Virus record (IMG/VR): IMGVR_UViG_3300029319_000520
Coordinates: 1-23,703 of that record
Source: a virus
Length of the DNA stretch: 23,703 nt
Strand: one strand, 5' to 3'
Shown here: positions 9,401 to 18,208 of the stretch, in pieces
How positions within the stretch are numbered: position 1 is the stretch's first letter
Layout: each line of letters begins with the position of its first letter
Translations under genes and position numbers: made by a program
Notes under the pieces: generated by a model
What the model was told of the DNA's origin: nothing
Database searches by the model: none
Seen by the model: the letters and a program-made list of their open reading frames with translations, nothing else

Positions 9401-12233
9401 TAAAGATAAATTACCTACATATATAGGTTTAGATTCTAATGCTAAAAAAGTAGAAGAAATTTTAAATAAATTTACTGATCCTGATTTAACACCTACTGAT
9501 TCTGATTTAAATATATTTAATAAAATTACAAGTCAATTAACAGTAGCTGGTCTTAATCCTGAATCATTAGGTTCTATAGCTATGACAGGCGATAGAATAC
9601 TTTATACACAAATGATTTCTGCTGGTTTATCTAACATATCAACTCAAACAGGATTTTTACCACAAACATTTATCTATAGTGCAGCTTACGATTTAAATCA
9701 ATTACTAACAGGTAAAATAAATGCAATGTGGAATAAAGTTCCTTGGATTGCAGATAAAGAAGCGTTAGCATCAGCAGTTAGAAATGAAAGAATAGCTAAA
9801 CAAATGCTTCGTACTAAAACAGAAGTGTTTGGAGAAGTATTAGGTTATATGTATAAAGCAAGGCAGTTTGATCGTAGTATTATTACTGACGCTGCACAAT
9901 CTATAGAAGATGCAGGTAAATTTAGAAATTCAAGAGTTAAAGATCCTTTTAGAGAACAAGAAAAATTAGATTTATTAGGTGATAAATCAAGAGTACAATT
10001 ACCTGATAATGGTTTAGGTAGAGCTATACAAAAAATAGTTCCTCCTGAAAAATTACAACAAGTTAAAAATAATTTATTTGTAGATTTACTTGAATTACAC
10101 GATAAATTCTTTTTAGGTGATGCTTATCAAGGTTTAGGTAAAAGTAGAGCAGGTAAATTTGCTCAATTTATGTATAAAGCTAGTCCTTCAGGTTTTGTAG
10201 ATTCAGCTTTAGATAAATTAACTGGAGGTAGAATTAGTCCTCGTAAATCTAAATTAACTAGTGGTGAAAGAGTTGGAGGTACATTACCATTATTTGCATC
10301 TGAAACTAGTACAGAATTAATTGGTGGTATTCATGCTTTTGCCTTTGCTAAAGCTAAAGCTCGTATTATGGTTGAAGATATGTTAGATGGTAAAGGAGTA
10401 CCAAAATTTAAAAAAGGAACTCCTGAATTTGAAGCTGAAGTAGAAAGAATATATAGAGATGACATGATGGAACCTATAAGAGTAGGTATAGGTGAAAAAG
10501 CAGAAGATGTTTCATTTGCTATTGCTGATGAAGAAGCTATGAAAGTAGCTTTAAGTTTTGACATGATGATGGAACCAGGAGATGATATTTTTGGTAAAAC
10601 AAGTAAATTTTTACAAGCTGGTGGAAGAGATGAAGATTTACAATTATATAAAGCTGTACTATTTCCTTATGTAAGAGCACCATTTAACGCTTTTCAATTC
10701 CATTTATATCATTCACAATCTTTCTTAGGAACACCTATACCTGCTGGAGCTGTATTTGAAGGTATTGGAGCAGCTACTAATGTTGTTAGACAGTTTCAAA
10801 AAGTTTTAGATGGTAAACCTGGAAGTGTAGATTTAAGTCAAAAAGTTTTAGGATTTGAAAGTAAATTATTTAACAAAGATCCTAAAGTAAGAGCTGATGC
10901 TAGGTCAGCTTTAACACTAGCTACTACATTTAATGCTGGATTATTAGCGTTAATTATAAATGGAGATTTAGAAATTACAGGTGGTCAGCAAACAAACTTT
11001 AGAGAAGCTCAAGCTGCAAATATACCTACATATTCAGTTAAAATTTTAGGTCGTTGGGTTCCTTATAGATTCTTACCATTTATAGGTGAACTACTAGCTT
11101 ATGGAGCAAACTATAGAGATTTTGCTAGGAAAAATACTACATTTATGAATCAAAATGTTGTTGGTACAGCCATTGTTGCTACAGCTCAAACATTTTTAGA
11201 TGCACCAGCTATTGCAGGTTTAGATACTCTTATTTCTGCTATGAAAAAACCAGAAAAAGCTGAACAATTATTATTACAATATTTTGAAAAAATAGGTGGT
11301 ATTAGATACACAGCATTAAGAAGTGGATTATTTAGGCACATAGTACCTTTAGTAACTGATATACCAGCATATGAAGCTCGTCCAGTAGTTAGTGCTCAAC
11401 GACCAGGAATAATAGGTAAACCAAAAGAATTTACTTATGAACAAGTTGTAAATGAAGATTTAACATGGGGAGAAGGATGGGCTGATTTTTTTGATGGTGC
11501 TAAAGGTATAACTGAATTACCACTTAGATTTCTTCAAAATACTGCAAGAAATGTTGGTTTAATGCCTTTAGTAGAAGCTTTAGATGAATTTGAAATTCTT
11601 AGTGATGATGTAAAACAAGGTGATTTTAGGCAAGCACATTGGTATAAAGAAGGTGATATTACTTATGTAAGTCCTGATCAAAAAACATTATTACAAGGTA
11701 TTATTGGTCGTAACTTCCCTGTACCTGATACAGCAGATATAGTTGATCGTGAACTATTTTTACACGGTATAGTTCCTCCTACTCAAGTATTTAGAAAATA
11801 TGGAATCGTTGCTAATGAAACTATGGTTAATAGATTTAGAAGATTTTTAGGTACTGAATACAGAGATGAAGGTAAAAGTGTATATCAAATGTTTGAAGAA
11901 ATCATAACAAACAAAGAACCTATTCCAGGATATACAGGTTTATACTATAAAGATTTAGTAACAACAGATCAAAATAGTTTAACTTTTGGAGGTAATTTAG
12001 CAGATTTAGCAGATAAGAAAGAAATATTTCCTACAGATGAAATAACCAAAAGAACTGTGTTAATGGAATTGAGATCAGATATAATTAGTAGAGCAGCAGA
12101 AATTTATCTGCGTGGTTATTACGAAACTTTGGATGATTCAGGTAATATGGTAAAAGAACCGATTGAATATGCAGCCCCACAAGATGCTAATGAGCAATAC
12201 TTTAAATGGTGGCAAAACAAAATGGAAATTTAA
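6495..12233 (+). CDS. Internal core / ejection protein (T7 gp16-like)
   Basis: This is the largest gene in the window, encoding 1912 residues. It sits between the gp15-like and fibre genes, as T7 gene 16 does. T7 gp16 (1318 residues) is ejected and spans the inner membrane during DNA entry. Here the N-terminus is acidic and low-complexity (EEKEEEKK near residue 50), followed by amphipathic helices and a long coiled-coil-like part around residues 340-650. The C-terminal third has hydrophobic stretches, for example around residues 1470-1590 (TFNAGLLALIING, then RWVPYRFLPFIGELLAYG), which suit a membrane-penetrating ejection protein. I found no soluble lytic transglycosylase motif like the one at the N-terminus of T7 gp16. 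Assignment rests on size, position and the C-terminal character. The next gene begins three bases after the stop. Confidence 0.85.
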   Translation: MPYKIFPDGSYKYGDTLDEAQEPFEGSNVQIEQESTVPTGEQEIVKEEKEEEKKPSWVSETLKTLGSMITHIPETVTVAGQKLAQSTPEFVLQGFASGAAGGYVDPNLMLIQKAQREGKPVKEVLEKQLEEAEKGQIAARFNISPPTENGEFYKLGISKDIPVLGAFSDEGKIYKAFEPETETGEFISDLGQLIVLSSIMPQGSQVFGYGTTTKTAALKAFAKPNKKHLLGLGLKIFKGIGAELPQDFLEELYLFAPPDPTDDQEAEINRILNLNDSEVKSAAIDLLLSDTDAEAEYYANYGENLKGGMAGAFAFRGILASVNNLFRLHKAKKLKNLKLTEADVDKALNKPINDVKVKVEEAQTKGLEEQRENELYEYNSTFNGIYQESLPNLNKKITGLHQGDLAIQKALEEGETAATKATEISDANVKVTDELKRINKLLKARQGSIRDINRAARNNPEYFNSLTNKRRFNRYTKDLDKYKKRIDELKGESEQRLIDLEEPTSQGRIASAQFDSLQASRAFAVNEFINELQPLLQKLDSLHTARLKNGVNISTLDDDPFYQSYKNVKQLYDNYVALGGQGKAAGADLDPGLENTRQALEVKLLNGIQDEFQKLEEYGTVGNLEIDPKALEMAAEEVGQPMPKAKTDTKDAKKGDDSSDDPWYNNTDQMPLKLDEDGRVTIDPDATTTTGTTTQAPLNKEARLRQAQVRLGLGDSYANLQQQKGDAITDLDLDKSLDDYAKKEAFYAMQEQKAIQNGTKVPDSWDRLSLRSLERSVGRFPGYNQRKLALLDAVKNLKGQPDEVTSRFLKRSYQWAGKLANAEAEFEDLYTLLETRRLARGKAMAGVEDAMFETGVLPLQIGVTSSRLYKIMGAIRDQASNLNASELQTYRALAAQEALILYQSVGDFMQLRNLAGSFLASLRGTFMAKIANRFGKAQAKVRQGKKADELFEEFADNANTLTVKLAEDAKDKLPTYIGLDSNAKKVEEILNKFTDPDLTPTDSDLNIFNKITSQLTVAGLNPESLGSIAMTGDRILYTQMISAGLSNISTQTGFLPQTFIYSAAYDLNQLLTGKINAMWNKVPWIADKEALASAVRNERIAKQMLRTKTEVFGEVLGYMYKARQFDRSIITDAAQSIEDAGKFRNSRVKDPFREQEKLDLLGDKSRVQLPDNGLGRAIQKIVPPEKLQQVKNNLFVDLLELHDKFFLGDAYQGLGKSRAGKFAQFMYKASPSGFVDSALDKLTGGRISPRKSKLTSGERVGGTLPLFASETSTELIGGIHAFAFAKAKARIMVEDMLDGKGVPKFKKGTPEFEAEVERIYRDDMMEPIRVGIGEKAEDVSFAIADEEAMKVALSFDMMMEPGDDIFGKTSKFLQAGGRDEDLQLYKAVLFPYVRAPFNAFQFHLYHSQSFLGTPIPAGAVFEGIGAATNVVRQFQKVLDGKPGSVDLSQKVLGFESKLFNKDPKVRADARSALTLATTFNAGLLALIINGDLEITGGQQTNFREAQAANIPTYSVKILGRWVPYRFLPFIGELLAYGANYRDFARKNTTFMNQNVVGTAIVATAQTFLDAPAIAGLDTLISAMKKPEKAEQLLLQYFEKIGGIRYTALRSGLFRHIVPLVTDIPAYEARPVVSAQRPGIIGKPKEFTYEQVVNEDLTWGEGWADFFDGAKGITELPLRFLQNTARNVGLMPLVEALDEFEILSDDVKQGDFRQAHWYKEGDITYVSPDQKTLLQGIIGRNFPVPDTADIVDRELFLHGIVPPTQVFRKYGIVANETMVNRFRRFLGTEYRDEGKSVYQMFEEIITNKEPIPGYTGLYYKDLVTTDQNSLTFGGNLADLADKKEIFPTDEITKRTVLMELRSDIISRAAEIYLRGYYETLDDSGNMVKEPIEYAAPQDANEQYFKWWQNKMEI

Positions 12234-12236
12234 CTA

Positions 12237-15200
12237 ATGGCATTTGCATCAAGAACATATACACCAGGCTCTTCTACAACAACTTTTGCTCTGACAACTT
12301 CAGGTGGAGATCCTATTGGTTATATACGGCAATCAGATATTAGTGTAACTGTTAATGGTAGTGTTCAAGCAGCAAGTTCATATTCTTTTTCAGGAACTAG
12401 TACTGTTGAGCAACCTAATGGTGGCAACATTGTTTTAAATGCAGGTGTAACGGGAACTGTTACGTTAACTAGAGTTACGTCAATTCAAAATGCAACGGTT
12501 ACCTACACAGCAGGTTCTACATTAACTGCTGCTGACCTTAACAATGCAGATAACCAAATTAGATTTGGTCTACAAGAATTTTCTGATACGTTTGCTGCTT
12601 TAAATACTGGTACTGGAGATTTAGAAGCTCTAGGTGGCTTTATAGGTAGTAATGAGGCTTGGGCATCTAATAATACTAAAGCTGCTACTACAGGGGCTAT
12701 TGATGCCAGAGTAGACAGTAAAATTGATACAGCTCTTACTACTGATGTGTCAGGTGGTGATGGAGTAACGATTGTTGATAATAATCCTGGATCTGGTCAA
12801 ATAAGAGTTGATTTAGATGCTGATATAGCCACTCTTAGAAATATGCAATCAGGAGCTGCTAGTGCTCTTGCTGCGTTAACATCAACTGAATTACAAGTAT
12901 TAGATGGAGCAACACTTACAACTACTGAATTAAATTATGTAGATGGTGTTACAAGTGCTATCCAAACTCAATTAGATAATAAACAGCCTATAGATTCTGA
13001 GCTTACTACTTTAGCTACAATGGCTTCAGGAACAGCAAACGCATTAAAAGATCTTACTCAAGCTGAAGTAGAAATATTAGATGGAGCTACTGTAACTACT
13101 GCTGAATTAAATGTTTTAGATGGTATTCCAGCAGGTCTTACAGCAACAGAACTTGGATATGTAGATGGTGTAACTTCTGCAATTCAAACTCAAATTGACG
13201 GTAAACAACCTTTAGATGCTGAGTTAACAGAACTTGCAACAATGTCTAGCGGAACTGCTAGTGCATTAGCTGATTTAACACAAACAGAAGTTCAAATTTT
13301 AGATGGTGTTACTGCTACAACTGCTGAAATTAATTACGTTGATGGAGTTACATCTAATGTACAAACTCAACTTAATGCTAAACAACCTCTTGCTGCACCT
13401 CTAACAACAATGTCCAGTATGCAATCTGGAACTGCATCTGTACTTGCAAGTGGAACAGCTTTAAGTGCCACAACAACTGAGCTAAACCAGCTAGACGGTA
13501 AAACTCTTGGAGAAACTACTTTAACTACTAATAGTAATACAGCAATACCAACTTCTAAAGCTGTAGCTGACCATGTAGCTGGAGCTGTAACAGCAGTTGG
13601 TGGTTTTATAGCAATAGCTAACGAAGTAGCTTTCCCTAACTCTCAACCAGCAGCAAACGTGATAGTAAGTGTTTCTGATGCAGGTGGTTTATCTATTAAT
13701 AGTTCTGGAGTAGTTTCTGGAGCTACTACCGTAGGAGGTACTAGTGTAACAATAACTGGTGTACCTGCTGCGTTGTATGGTGGAGCTGCTGGTAATGCTA
13801 ATCCCAATGTTTTAGCTGCTGGAGAAGGTTTACAGTTAACATCTAGTGGATCAAATCATAGTTATGCATATCATAAAATCTTAGCTACAGAAACAGATGT
13901 AGCTCAACTTTCAGGTCAAATAAATGATTTTAATGAAAGATATAGATATGGAGCACAGAATCCTACAACAGGTTTACACGCTGGAGATTTATTCTTTAAT
14001 ACAGGAACTGGAAAAATGTTGGTATATGATACCACAGGTACTCCAGGATGGGAAGAAGTACAAAGTATAGGTAATTTCTTTATATCTAGTTTTACAGAAT
14101 CTTTTGATGGTAGTCGTATAGATTTTACATTATCTAATGCTCCAAGTAGTGCTCAACAAGTCATATTAAGTATTAATGGTGTAATTCAAAAACCAAACTC
14201 AGGTACTGCTAGACCTTCTGAAGGTTTTTCATTAAACGGTGCTACTGTACAATTACCAACAGGATCTGGACCTGCTAATGGTACTGATTATTTTGTAATC
14301 GTAATGGGTTCTACAGTTAATATTGGAACTCCAAGTAACAACACAGTAACTGAAGCCATACTGCAAAACGGGTCAGTTACTAACGATAAAGTAAGTGCTA
14401 ATGCAGCAATAGCTGGTTCTAAAATATCTCCTAACTTTGGCTCTCAAGCGGTTACTGGTGGTCATAGTACTTTTCAAAACTTAACTGCATTAGGTTTGAC
14501 TTTAAGTCATACAAACGCAGCAATAAATTTTACTGATTCAAATAACAATCCAGATTACTCAGTTATAGTTGACGGAGGTGTTTTTGATCTTAACTCTGTA
14601 ACACCAGCAGCAAATATAATCAAGATTAATACTGATGGACACATTGATGTTTCAACAAATGTAGATTTTGCGGCTGGTATTGATGTAACAGGAGCTACGA
14701 CTCTTACCAGAAGTAATGATAATGCAACAACTCTCGTAGTAACTAATAACGGAACTACTGGTGGACATGGTCTACAAATTAGTTCTGGTGGTACTGGTGG
14801 TGGATCAAGATTACTTGACATAGAATCACATAATCAAGCAACTGCTAAAACTAGATTTCAAGTTACCGCAGATGGTCATGTAATAATACCAACCGACTCA
14901 CCTAGTTCTAACGAGGGTAGATTACAAATTGGTGTTAGTCAAGATTTCCAAGTTTACCATAATGCAACTAATACTTATCTAGACAACAAAACTGGACATT
15001 TATATATAAGAAATCACGAGACTAATAGTAATAGTATCTACGCAACGCTAAAAGAAGGTCAAGAGTTTGGAGTATTTAAAAATGGTACTTCTGAATGGTT
15101 ATTCAAAGGTGCTGCTGGAGGTTCGTTTGAAGCATGGCATGATGGCACTAAGAAATTTGAAACTACAAGTTATGGTGCATTAGTTTCTGGAAATATACAA

Positions 15201-15428
15201 TCAAACACTATTTACCCTAGTGCTAACAATTCTTACGATTTGGGTACATCATCTACACGTTGGGCAAACATTTTCACCAATGACCTTAACTTATCTAACG
15301 AAGGTTCATCTAATGACGTTGACGGAACTTGGGGAAGCTATACTATACAAGAAGGTGCAGAGGATCTATTTTTGATTAACAGACGCAATGGTAAAAAGTA
15401 TAAATTTAATTTAACGGAGGTATCATAA
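12237..15428 (+). CDS. Tail fibre with T7 gp17-type N-terminal anchor
   Basis: This 1063-residue protein has the phage T7 tail-fibre N-terminal domain in residues 1-120 (SRTYTPGSSTTTFALT, VTVNGS, TYTAGSTLTAADLNNADNQ), which docks the fibre to the tail. Residues 203-430 are a tandem repeat with recurring ELNYVDGVTS, IQTQLDNKQP and SGTASAL motifs, typical of a trimeric shaft. Near residues 640-690 comes a beta-rich FILSINGVIQKP-like part. Residues 715-825 hold a module that is repeated in the gene at 16440. The C-terminus (YDLGTSSTRWANIFTNDLNLSNEG) resembles the region ahead of many fibre tips, and no chaperone-type end is obvious. The ATG lies three bases after the previous stop. The end overlaps the next gene by TAATG. 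It probably binds the host surface together with the two genes downstream. Confidence 0.93.
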   Translation: MAFASRTYTPGSSTTTFALTTSGGDPIGYIRQSDISVTVNGSVQAASSYSFSGTSTVEQPNGGNIVLNAGVTGTVTLTRVTSIQNATVTYTAGSTLTAADLNNADNQIRFGLQEFSDTFAALNTGTGDLEALGGFIGSNEAWASNNTKAATTGAIDARVDSKIDTALTTDVSGGDGVTIVDNNPGSGQIRVDLDADIATLRNMQSGAASALAALTSTELQVLDGATLTTTELNYVDGVTSAIQTQLDNKQPIDSELTTLATMASGTANALKDLTQAEVEILDGATVTTAELNVLDGIPAGLTATELGYVDGVTSAIQTQIDGKQPLDAELTELATMSSGTASALADLTQTEVQILDGVTATTAEINYVDGVTSNVQTQLNAKQPLAAPLTTMSSMQSGTASVLASGTALSATTTELNQLDGKTLGETTLTTNSNTAIPTSKAVADHVAGAVTAVGGFIAIANEVAFPNSQPAANVIVSVSDAGGLSINSSGVVSGATTVGGTSVTITGVPAALYGGAAGNANPNVLAAGEGLQLTSSGSNHSYAYHKILATETDVAQLSGQINDFNERYRYGAQNPTTGLHAGDLFFNTGTGKMLVYDTTGTPGWEEVQSIGNFFISSFTESFDGSRIDFTLSNAPSSAQQVILSINGVIQKPNSGTARPSEGFSLNGATVQLPTGSGPANGTDYFVIVMGSTVNIGTPSNNTVTEAILQNGSVTNDKVSANAAIAGSKISPNFGSQAVTGGHSTFQNLTALGLTLSHTNAAINFTDSNNNPDYSVIVDGGVFDLNSVTPAANIIKINTDGHIDVSTNVDFAAGIDVTGATTLTRSNDNATTLVVTNNGTTGGHGLQISSGGTGGGSRLLDIESHNQATAKTRFQVTADGHVIIPTDSPSSNEGRLQIGVSQDFQVYHNATNTYLDNKTGHLYIRNHETNSNSIYATLKEGQEFGVFKNGTSEWLFKGAAGGSFEAWHDGTKKFETTSYGALVSGNIQSNTIYPSANNSYDLGTSSTRWANIFTNDLNLSNEGSSNDVDGTWGSYTIQEGAEDLFLINRRNGKKYKFNLTEVS
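12843..13500 (+). repeat. Tandem repeat array in the fibre shaft
   Basis: Four units begin at methionines at nucleotides 12843, 13020, 13242 and 13419 (MQSGAAS, MASGTAN, MSSGTAS, MQSGTAS; residues 203, 262, 336 and 395). The first three are 59, 74 and 59 residues long, and the fourth is partial. Each complete unit runs from a SGTASAL stretch through E-(V/L)-LDGAT, TTAELNYVDGVTS and QTQLDxKQP. The longer unit carries an extra GLTATELGYVDG copy. The repeats are diverged at the DNA level, so they are old or kept by protein-level selection. Confidence 0.85.
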
Positions 15429-16435
15429 TGGCTCCTATATACATAGGAAATAGAAAAATTTATGGAACTGACACATCTAACCCTGGTTCTGCTACAGAGG
15501 GTGATATTTATTGGCACTCAAATGATAATGTCTTTAAATATTATGATGGTACTTCATGGCAAACAATTGCAAATGAGGCTCTAGGTAAGTCATCAGCTTT
15601 TGCTGCAAGTAATGCTGCTGCAATTTATGCAACTGGAAATAGAACTAACGGATACTATTGGATTAAAGGAGATGGTACAAGAAGTGCTAGATTAATTTAT
15701 TGCATTTTAGACGCTCAATGGGGTGGCGGTGGCGGTTGGATGGTTGTTGCTAATCATGATGGTTCAAAAGAACCTCATGCAGGGCATCAAGCAAGAGTTA
15801 CTGCTAGAACAGATCAAATTGGTAGTGATGATGGATCAGGTAATCCTGGTTCTAGCTCAATGGTTCCAGCAAAAAGTTTTAGTGTAGATATGGTTGGAGT
15901 GAGCTATACAAAATTCCTTCACATGGCATATCCAAGTTCAAGTTTGTCAACAATAAACACATCTAATTGGTTACGAGCAGATGGTCCTGATGCGTACTAT
16001 TGTTGTTCATTTAATAGTAGTCAAACAATACCTACAACTCGTTCCTATACTACTGGCAATTTTAATACTAAAGGAATACTTCTTCAATGGAACGGTACAA
16101 ACCGTAGTCGTAGAGTTGCATACAGTAGTTCTTATGATTGGTGTACTGCTTTTGCAGTTGCAAGTGATGAAAATGGTAGCCCTGATAACACATTTATATT
16201 AAATGGATCTGGTGCTGATACTGCTGATTATCCTGTTTGGATAGCATACGCTACTTTATCAAGTGGTAAAGCAACAAGTACATTCTCATTTAGTGACTCA
16301 ACCTCTTCTACTGGTGCTTCTGCAACAGGTTTTGATGATTTTCAAGACGGATCAGGTATGAGTGATAATTGGTCAGTAGAAACACAAGGAAGTAACGCCT
16401 TTAGAGGTGCACCTTCATTAGTAGCTTTACAGTAA
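15428..16435 (+). CDS. Putative tail fibre / adhesin with a fibrinogen-like domain
   Basis: This 335-residue protein begins MAPIYIGNRKIYGT and has SATEGDIYWHSNDNVFKYYD near residues 21-40, a style common in phage virion adhesins. From about residue 75 it reads GYYWIKGDGT, then LIYC (Cys92), then GGGGGWMVVANHDGS. This matches the start of fibrinogen C-terminal-type domains (G.Y.I...G....VYC....GGGW). The C-terminus has FQDGSGMSDNW near residues 305-315. Such domains bind glycans or acetylated groups, so a receptor-binding role is inferred. It starts in a TAATG overlap with the fibre stop, and the next adhesin starts four bases after its own stop, so the three are probably co-translated. The domain call rests on short motifs and is moderate; virion adhesin is more certain. 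Confidence 0.72.
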   Translation: MAPIYIGNRKIYGTDTSNPGSATEGDIYWHSNDNVFKYYDGTSWQTIANEALGKSSAFAASNAAAIYATGNRTNGYYWIKGDGTRSARLIYCILDAQWGGGGGWMVVANHDGSKEPHAGHQARVTARTDQIGSDDGSGNPGSSSMVPAKSFSVDMVGVSYTKFLHMAYPSSSLSTINTSNWLRADGPDAYYCCSFNSSQTIPTTRSYTTGNFNTKGILLQWNGTNRSRRVAYSSSYDWCTAFAVASDENGSPDNTFILNGSGADTADYPVWIAYATLSSGKATSTFSFSDSTSSTGASATGFDDFQDGSGMSDNWSVETQGSNAFRGAPSLVALQ

Positions 16436-16439
16436 TTTT

Positions 16440-17858
16440 ATGGCATTAACACAAGTATCAACAAAAGGAATTAAAGACGCAACAATCTTAAATGAAGATG
16501 TTAATGCGTCAGCAGCAATAGCTGGTTCAAAAATTTCTCCTGATTTTGGATCTCAAAATATAGTTACAACAGGATCATTAAGTACTGGACAGCATTTAAC
16601 TCTTACAGGGGAAAACCCACGAATAACATTTACAGATACCAATCACAATCCAGATTTTGAAGTATATGGAAGTGCTGGAAAGTGGAATGTTTATGACTCA
16701 ACTAATGGTGTAAACCGATTAATCGTAAATAATGACGGTCACGTTGATATAAATGGCAACTTAGACGTTGGTGCTGGTATTGACGTAACAGGAAACATGG
16801 CTGTAACTGGAAAAGCTGGAATTGGAACAGGTGCAGGTACTGCTCCATTAACTGTACAAGGTAATAGTTCTGTACTTAATGTAGATTCTTATCCAACGCT
16901 AACACTTACAACTGGTTCAACTGATGCAAATGCAAATAAAGGTACTGGAATTATATTTTTAAATTACGATGGTTCTGGTGGTGCATTTGGTGGAAGTATT
17001 CAATGTCTTAAAGAAAATGCAAACAATAATGATCAAGCTAATTTTATGCGTTTTGCTACAAGACCTAATAATGGTGCAGTAACAGAGCGACTTCGCATAA
17101 CATCAAATGGAAAAATTGGTATAGGTTTAGATAATCCATCAGGTAGATTGCATTTATATGAAGCAAGTAATGATCCCTACATATACATTCAAAGAGGAAG
17201 TGGAGATACAGCAGCAACAATAGGCGGAATATTTTGGAAAAACAGCACTAATAATCTTGGATTGATAGATGTTAGAAGTGATGACATAAATGATGGACGT
17301 ATGAGGTTCTATACAATGGGTGCTGGAACTTTAACAGAAAGAGTCCGTTTAGAGTCAGGTGGTAATCTTAAAATTCTTGATGGAGATTTAGTAATAGGAG
17401 CAGCAGGTCATGGTATTGACTTTAGTGATACAAGTGGTCCTACATCTGGTTCAGGTACAAGCGAATTACTTGACGACTATGAAGAAGGTACATTCACACC
17501 TACTGTAAGTTCTGGTACTAGTGCGATTTCATATGCTACACAAGGTGGTCGTTACACAAAAATTGGTGATAGAGTTGATTTTACACTTATTATAAGGATT
17601 AATTCATCTACCCTTACTGCTGATGCTATTAAGTTTGGTGGTTTACCCTATACTTCAGCAAATGATACTGAAAGAGCTGGCGGTGCATTTATTCCTCAGT
17701 CATCTGGTAATTTTGGAACAACAAATACATTTAGGGTTAATGCTAATTCTACTGAAATTCAGGTTATAAGTGCTGCTGGTGATGCTGTTGCTGGAACCGC
17801 AACAAGTTTTAATACAAGTAACAGAATGATAGCTCTCACAGGTTTTTATTTCGTATAA
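16440..17858 (+). CDS. Tail fibre / receptor-binding protein sharing a module with the main fibre
   Basis: This 472-residue beta-rich protein has an N-terminal section (about residues 17-122) that parallels residues 715-825 of the fibre encoded at 12237. Both have AAIAGSKISP-(D/N)-FGSQ, then FTD-(T/S)-N-(H/N)-NPD, then DGH-(V/I)-D and GAGIDVTG or AAGIDVTG. The middle has PLTVQGNSSVLNVD and ERLRITSNGKIGIG motifs, common in long phage fibres. The C-terminal domain begins around residue 330 (LLDDYEEGTFTPTVS) and includes YTKIGDRVDFTLII and a terminal IALTGFYFV, typical of distal receptor-binding domains in marine phages. It lacks the T7-type anchor domain, so it probably attaches to another fibre protein, possibly through the shared module. 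The start is four bases after the previous stop. Confidence 0.85.
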   Translation: MALTQVSTKGIKDATILNEDVNASAAIAGSKISPDFGSQNIVTTGSLSTGQHLTLTGENPRITFTDTNHNPDFEVYGSAGKWNVYDSTNGVNRLIVNNDGHVDINGNLDVGAGIDVTGNMAVTGKAGIGTGAGTAPLTVQGNSSVLNVDSYPTLTLTTGSTDANANKGTGIIFLNYDGSGGAFGGSIQCLKENANNNDQANFMRFATRPNNGAVTERLRITSNGKIGIGLDNPSGRLHLYEASNDPYIYIQRGSGDTAATIGGIFWKNSTNNLGLIDVRSDDINDGRMRFYTMGAGTLTERVRLESGGNLKILDGDLVIGAAGHGIDFSDTSGPTSGSGTSELLDDYEEGTFTPTVSSGTSAISYATQGGRYTKIGDRVDFTLIIRINSSTLTADAIKFGGLPYTSANDTERAGGAFIPQSSGNFGTTNTFRVNANSTEIQVISAAGDAVAGTATSFNTSNRMIALTGFYFV

Positions 17859-17903
17859 AACAGACCGCAGCTACGTCTATAAACTAAGCCTAAACCTGTT
17901 TTA
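17838..17903 (+). terminator. Inverted repeats with a U-run after the fibre genes (possible terminator or processing site)
   Basis: The fibre 3' end and the 62-base gap after it contain one right arm with two possible partners. AAACCTGT (17892-17899) pairs perfectly with ACAGGTTT (17838-17845). Overlapping CTGTTTTA (17896-17903) pairs with TAAAACAG (17856-17863). A short AGAC/GTCT stem (17862-17878) lies inside. The right arm runs into TTTTAA. The loops are long for a textbook terminator, so function is uncertain. An 8-base palindrome GATTAATC follows, just upstream of the next gene. Confidence 0.3.
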
Positions 17904-17920
17904 ATCGGAGATTAATCCTA

Positions 17921-18205
17921 ATGGCATTAAGCGAATCAATAGAATACGACAAGATAGAAGTTGTCGGTCAATATAAAGCGGTACAAGTCCGCAAAGCAAC
18001 AGTCATCAAAAAAGATGACAAAGAACTTACAAGATCTTTTGAAAGATATGTATTGCAAGCTGGCACGTTAGATGATTCTGATAATTTAGTTGATACTGAT
18101 TTGTCAGGCGAACCAGCAGAAGTTGTAGCAATTTGTAACGCTGTGTGGACTACTGATGTCAAAAATGCATATAAAGCTAAACTAGTTGCAGACAAAAAAA
18201 TCTAA
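17921..18205 (+). CDS. Small conserved-looking protein of unknown function, 94 aa
   Basis: The product (MALSESIEYDKIEVVGQYKA start) is soluble, with no membrane segment or signal peptide. It appears to have an N-terminal beta part (IEVVGQYKAVQVRKATVIKK) and a C-terminal helix (EVVAICNAVWTTDVKNAYKA). I recall similar short proteins just after the tail-fibre genes in marine phages, but that is memory and not a search. The location suggests fibre assembly or a minor virion part, which is inference only. A CGGAG sequence about a dozen bases upstream can serve as ribosome binding site. It is the first gene after the structured gap and may begin its own transcript unit with the two small genes after it. 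Confidence 0.8.
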   Translation: MALSESIEYDKIEVVGQYKAVQVRKATVIKKDDKELTRSFERYVLQAGTLDDSDNLVDTDLSGEPAEVVAICNAVWTTDVKNAYKAKLVADKKI

Positions 18206-18208
18206 CAA

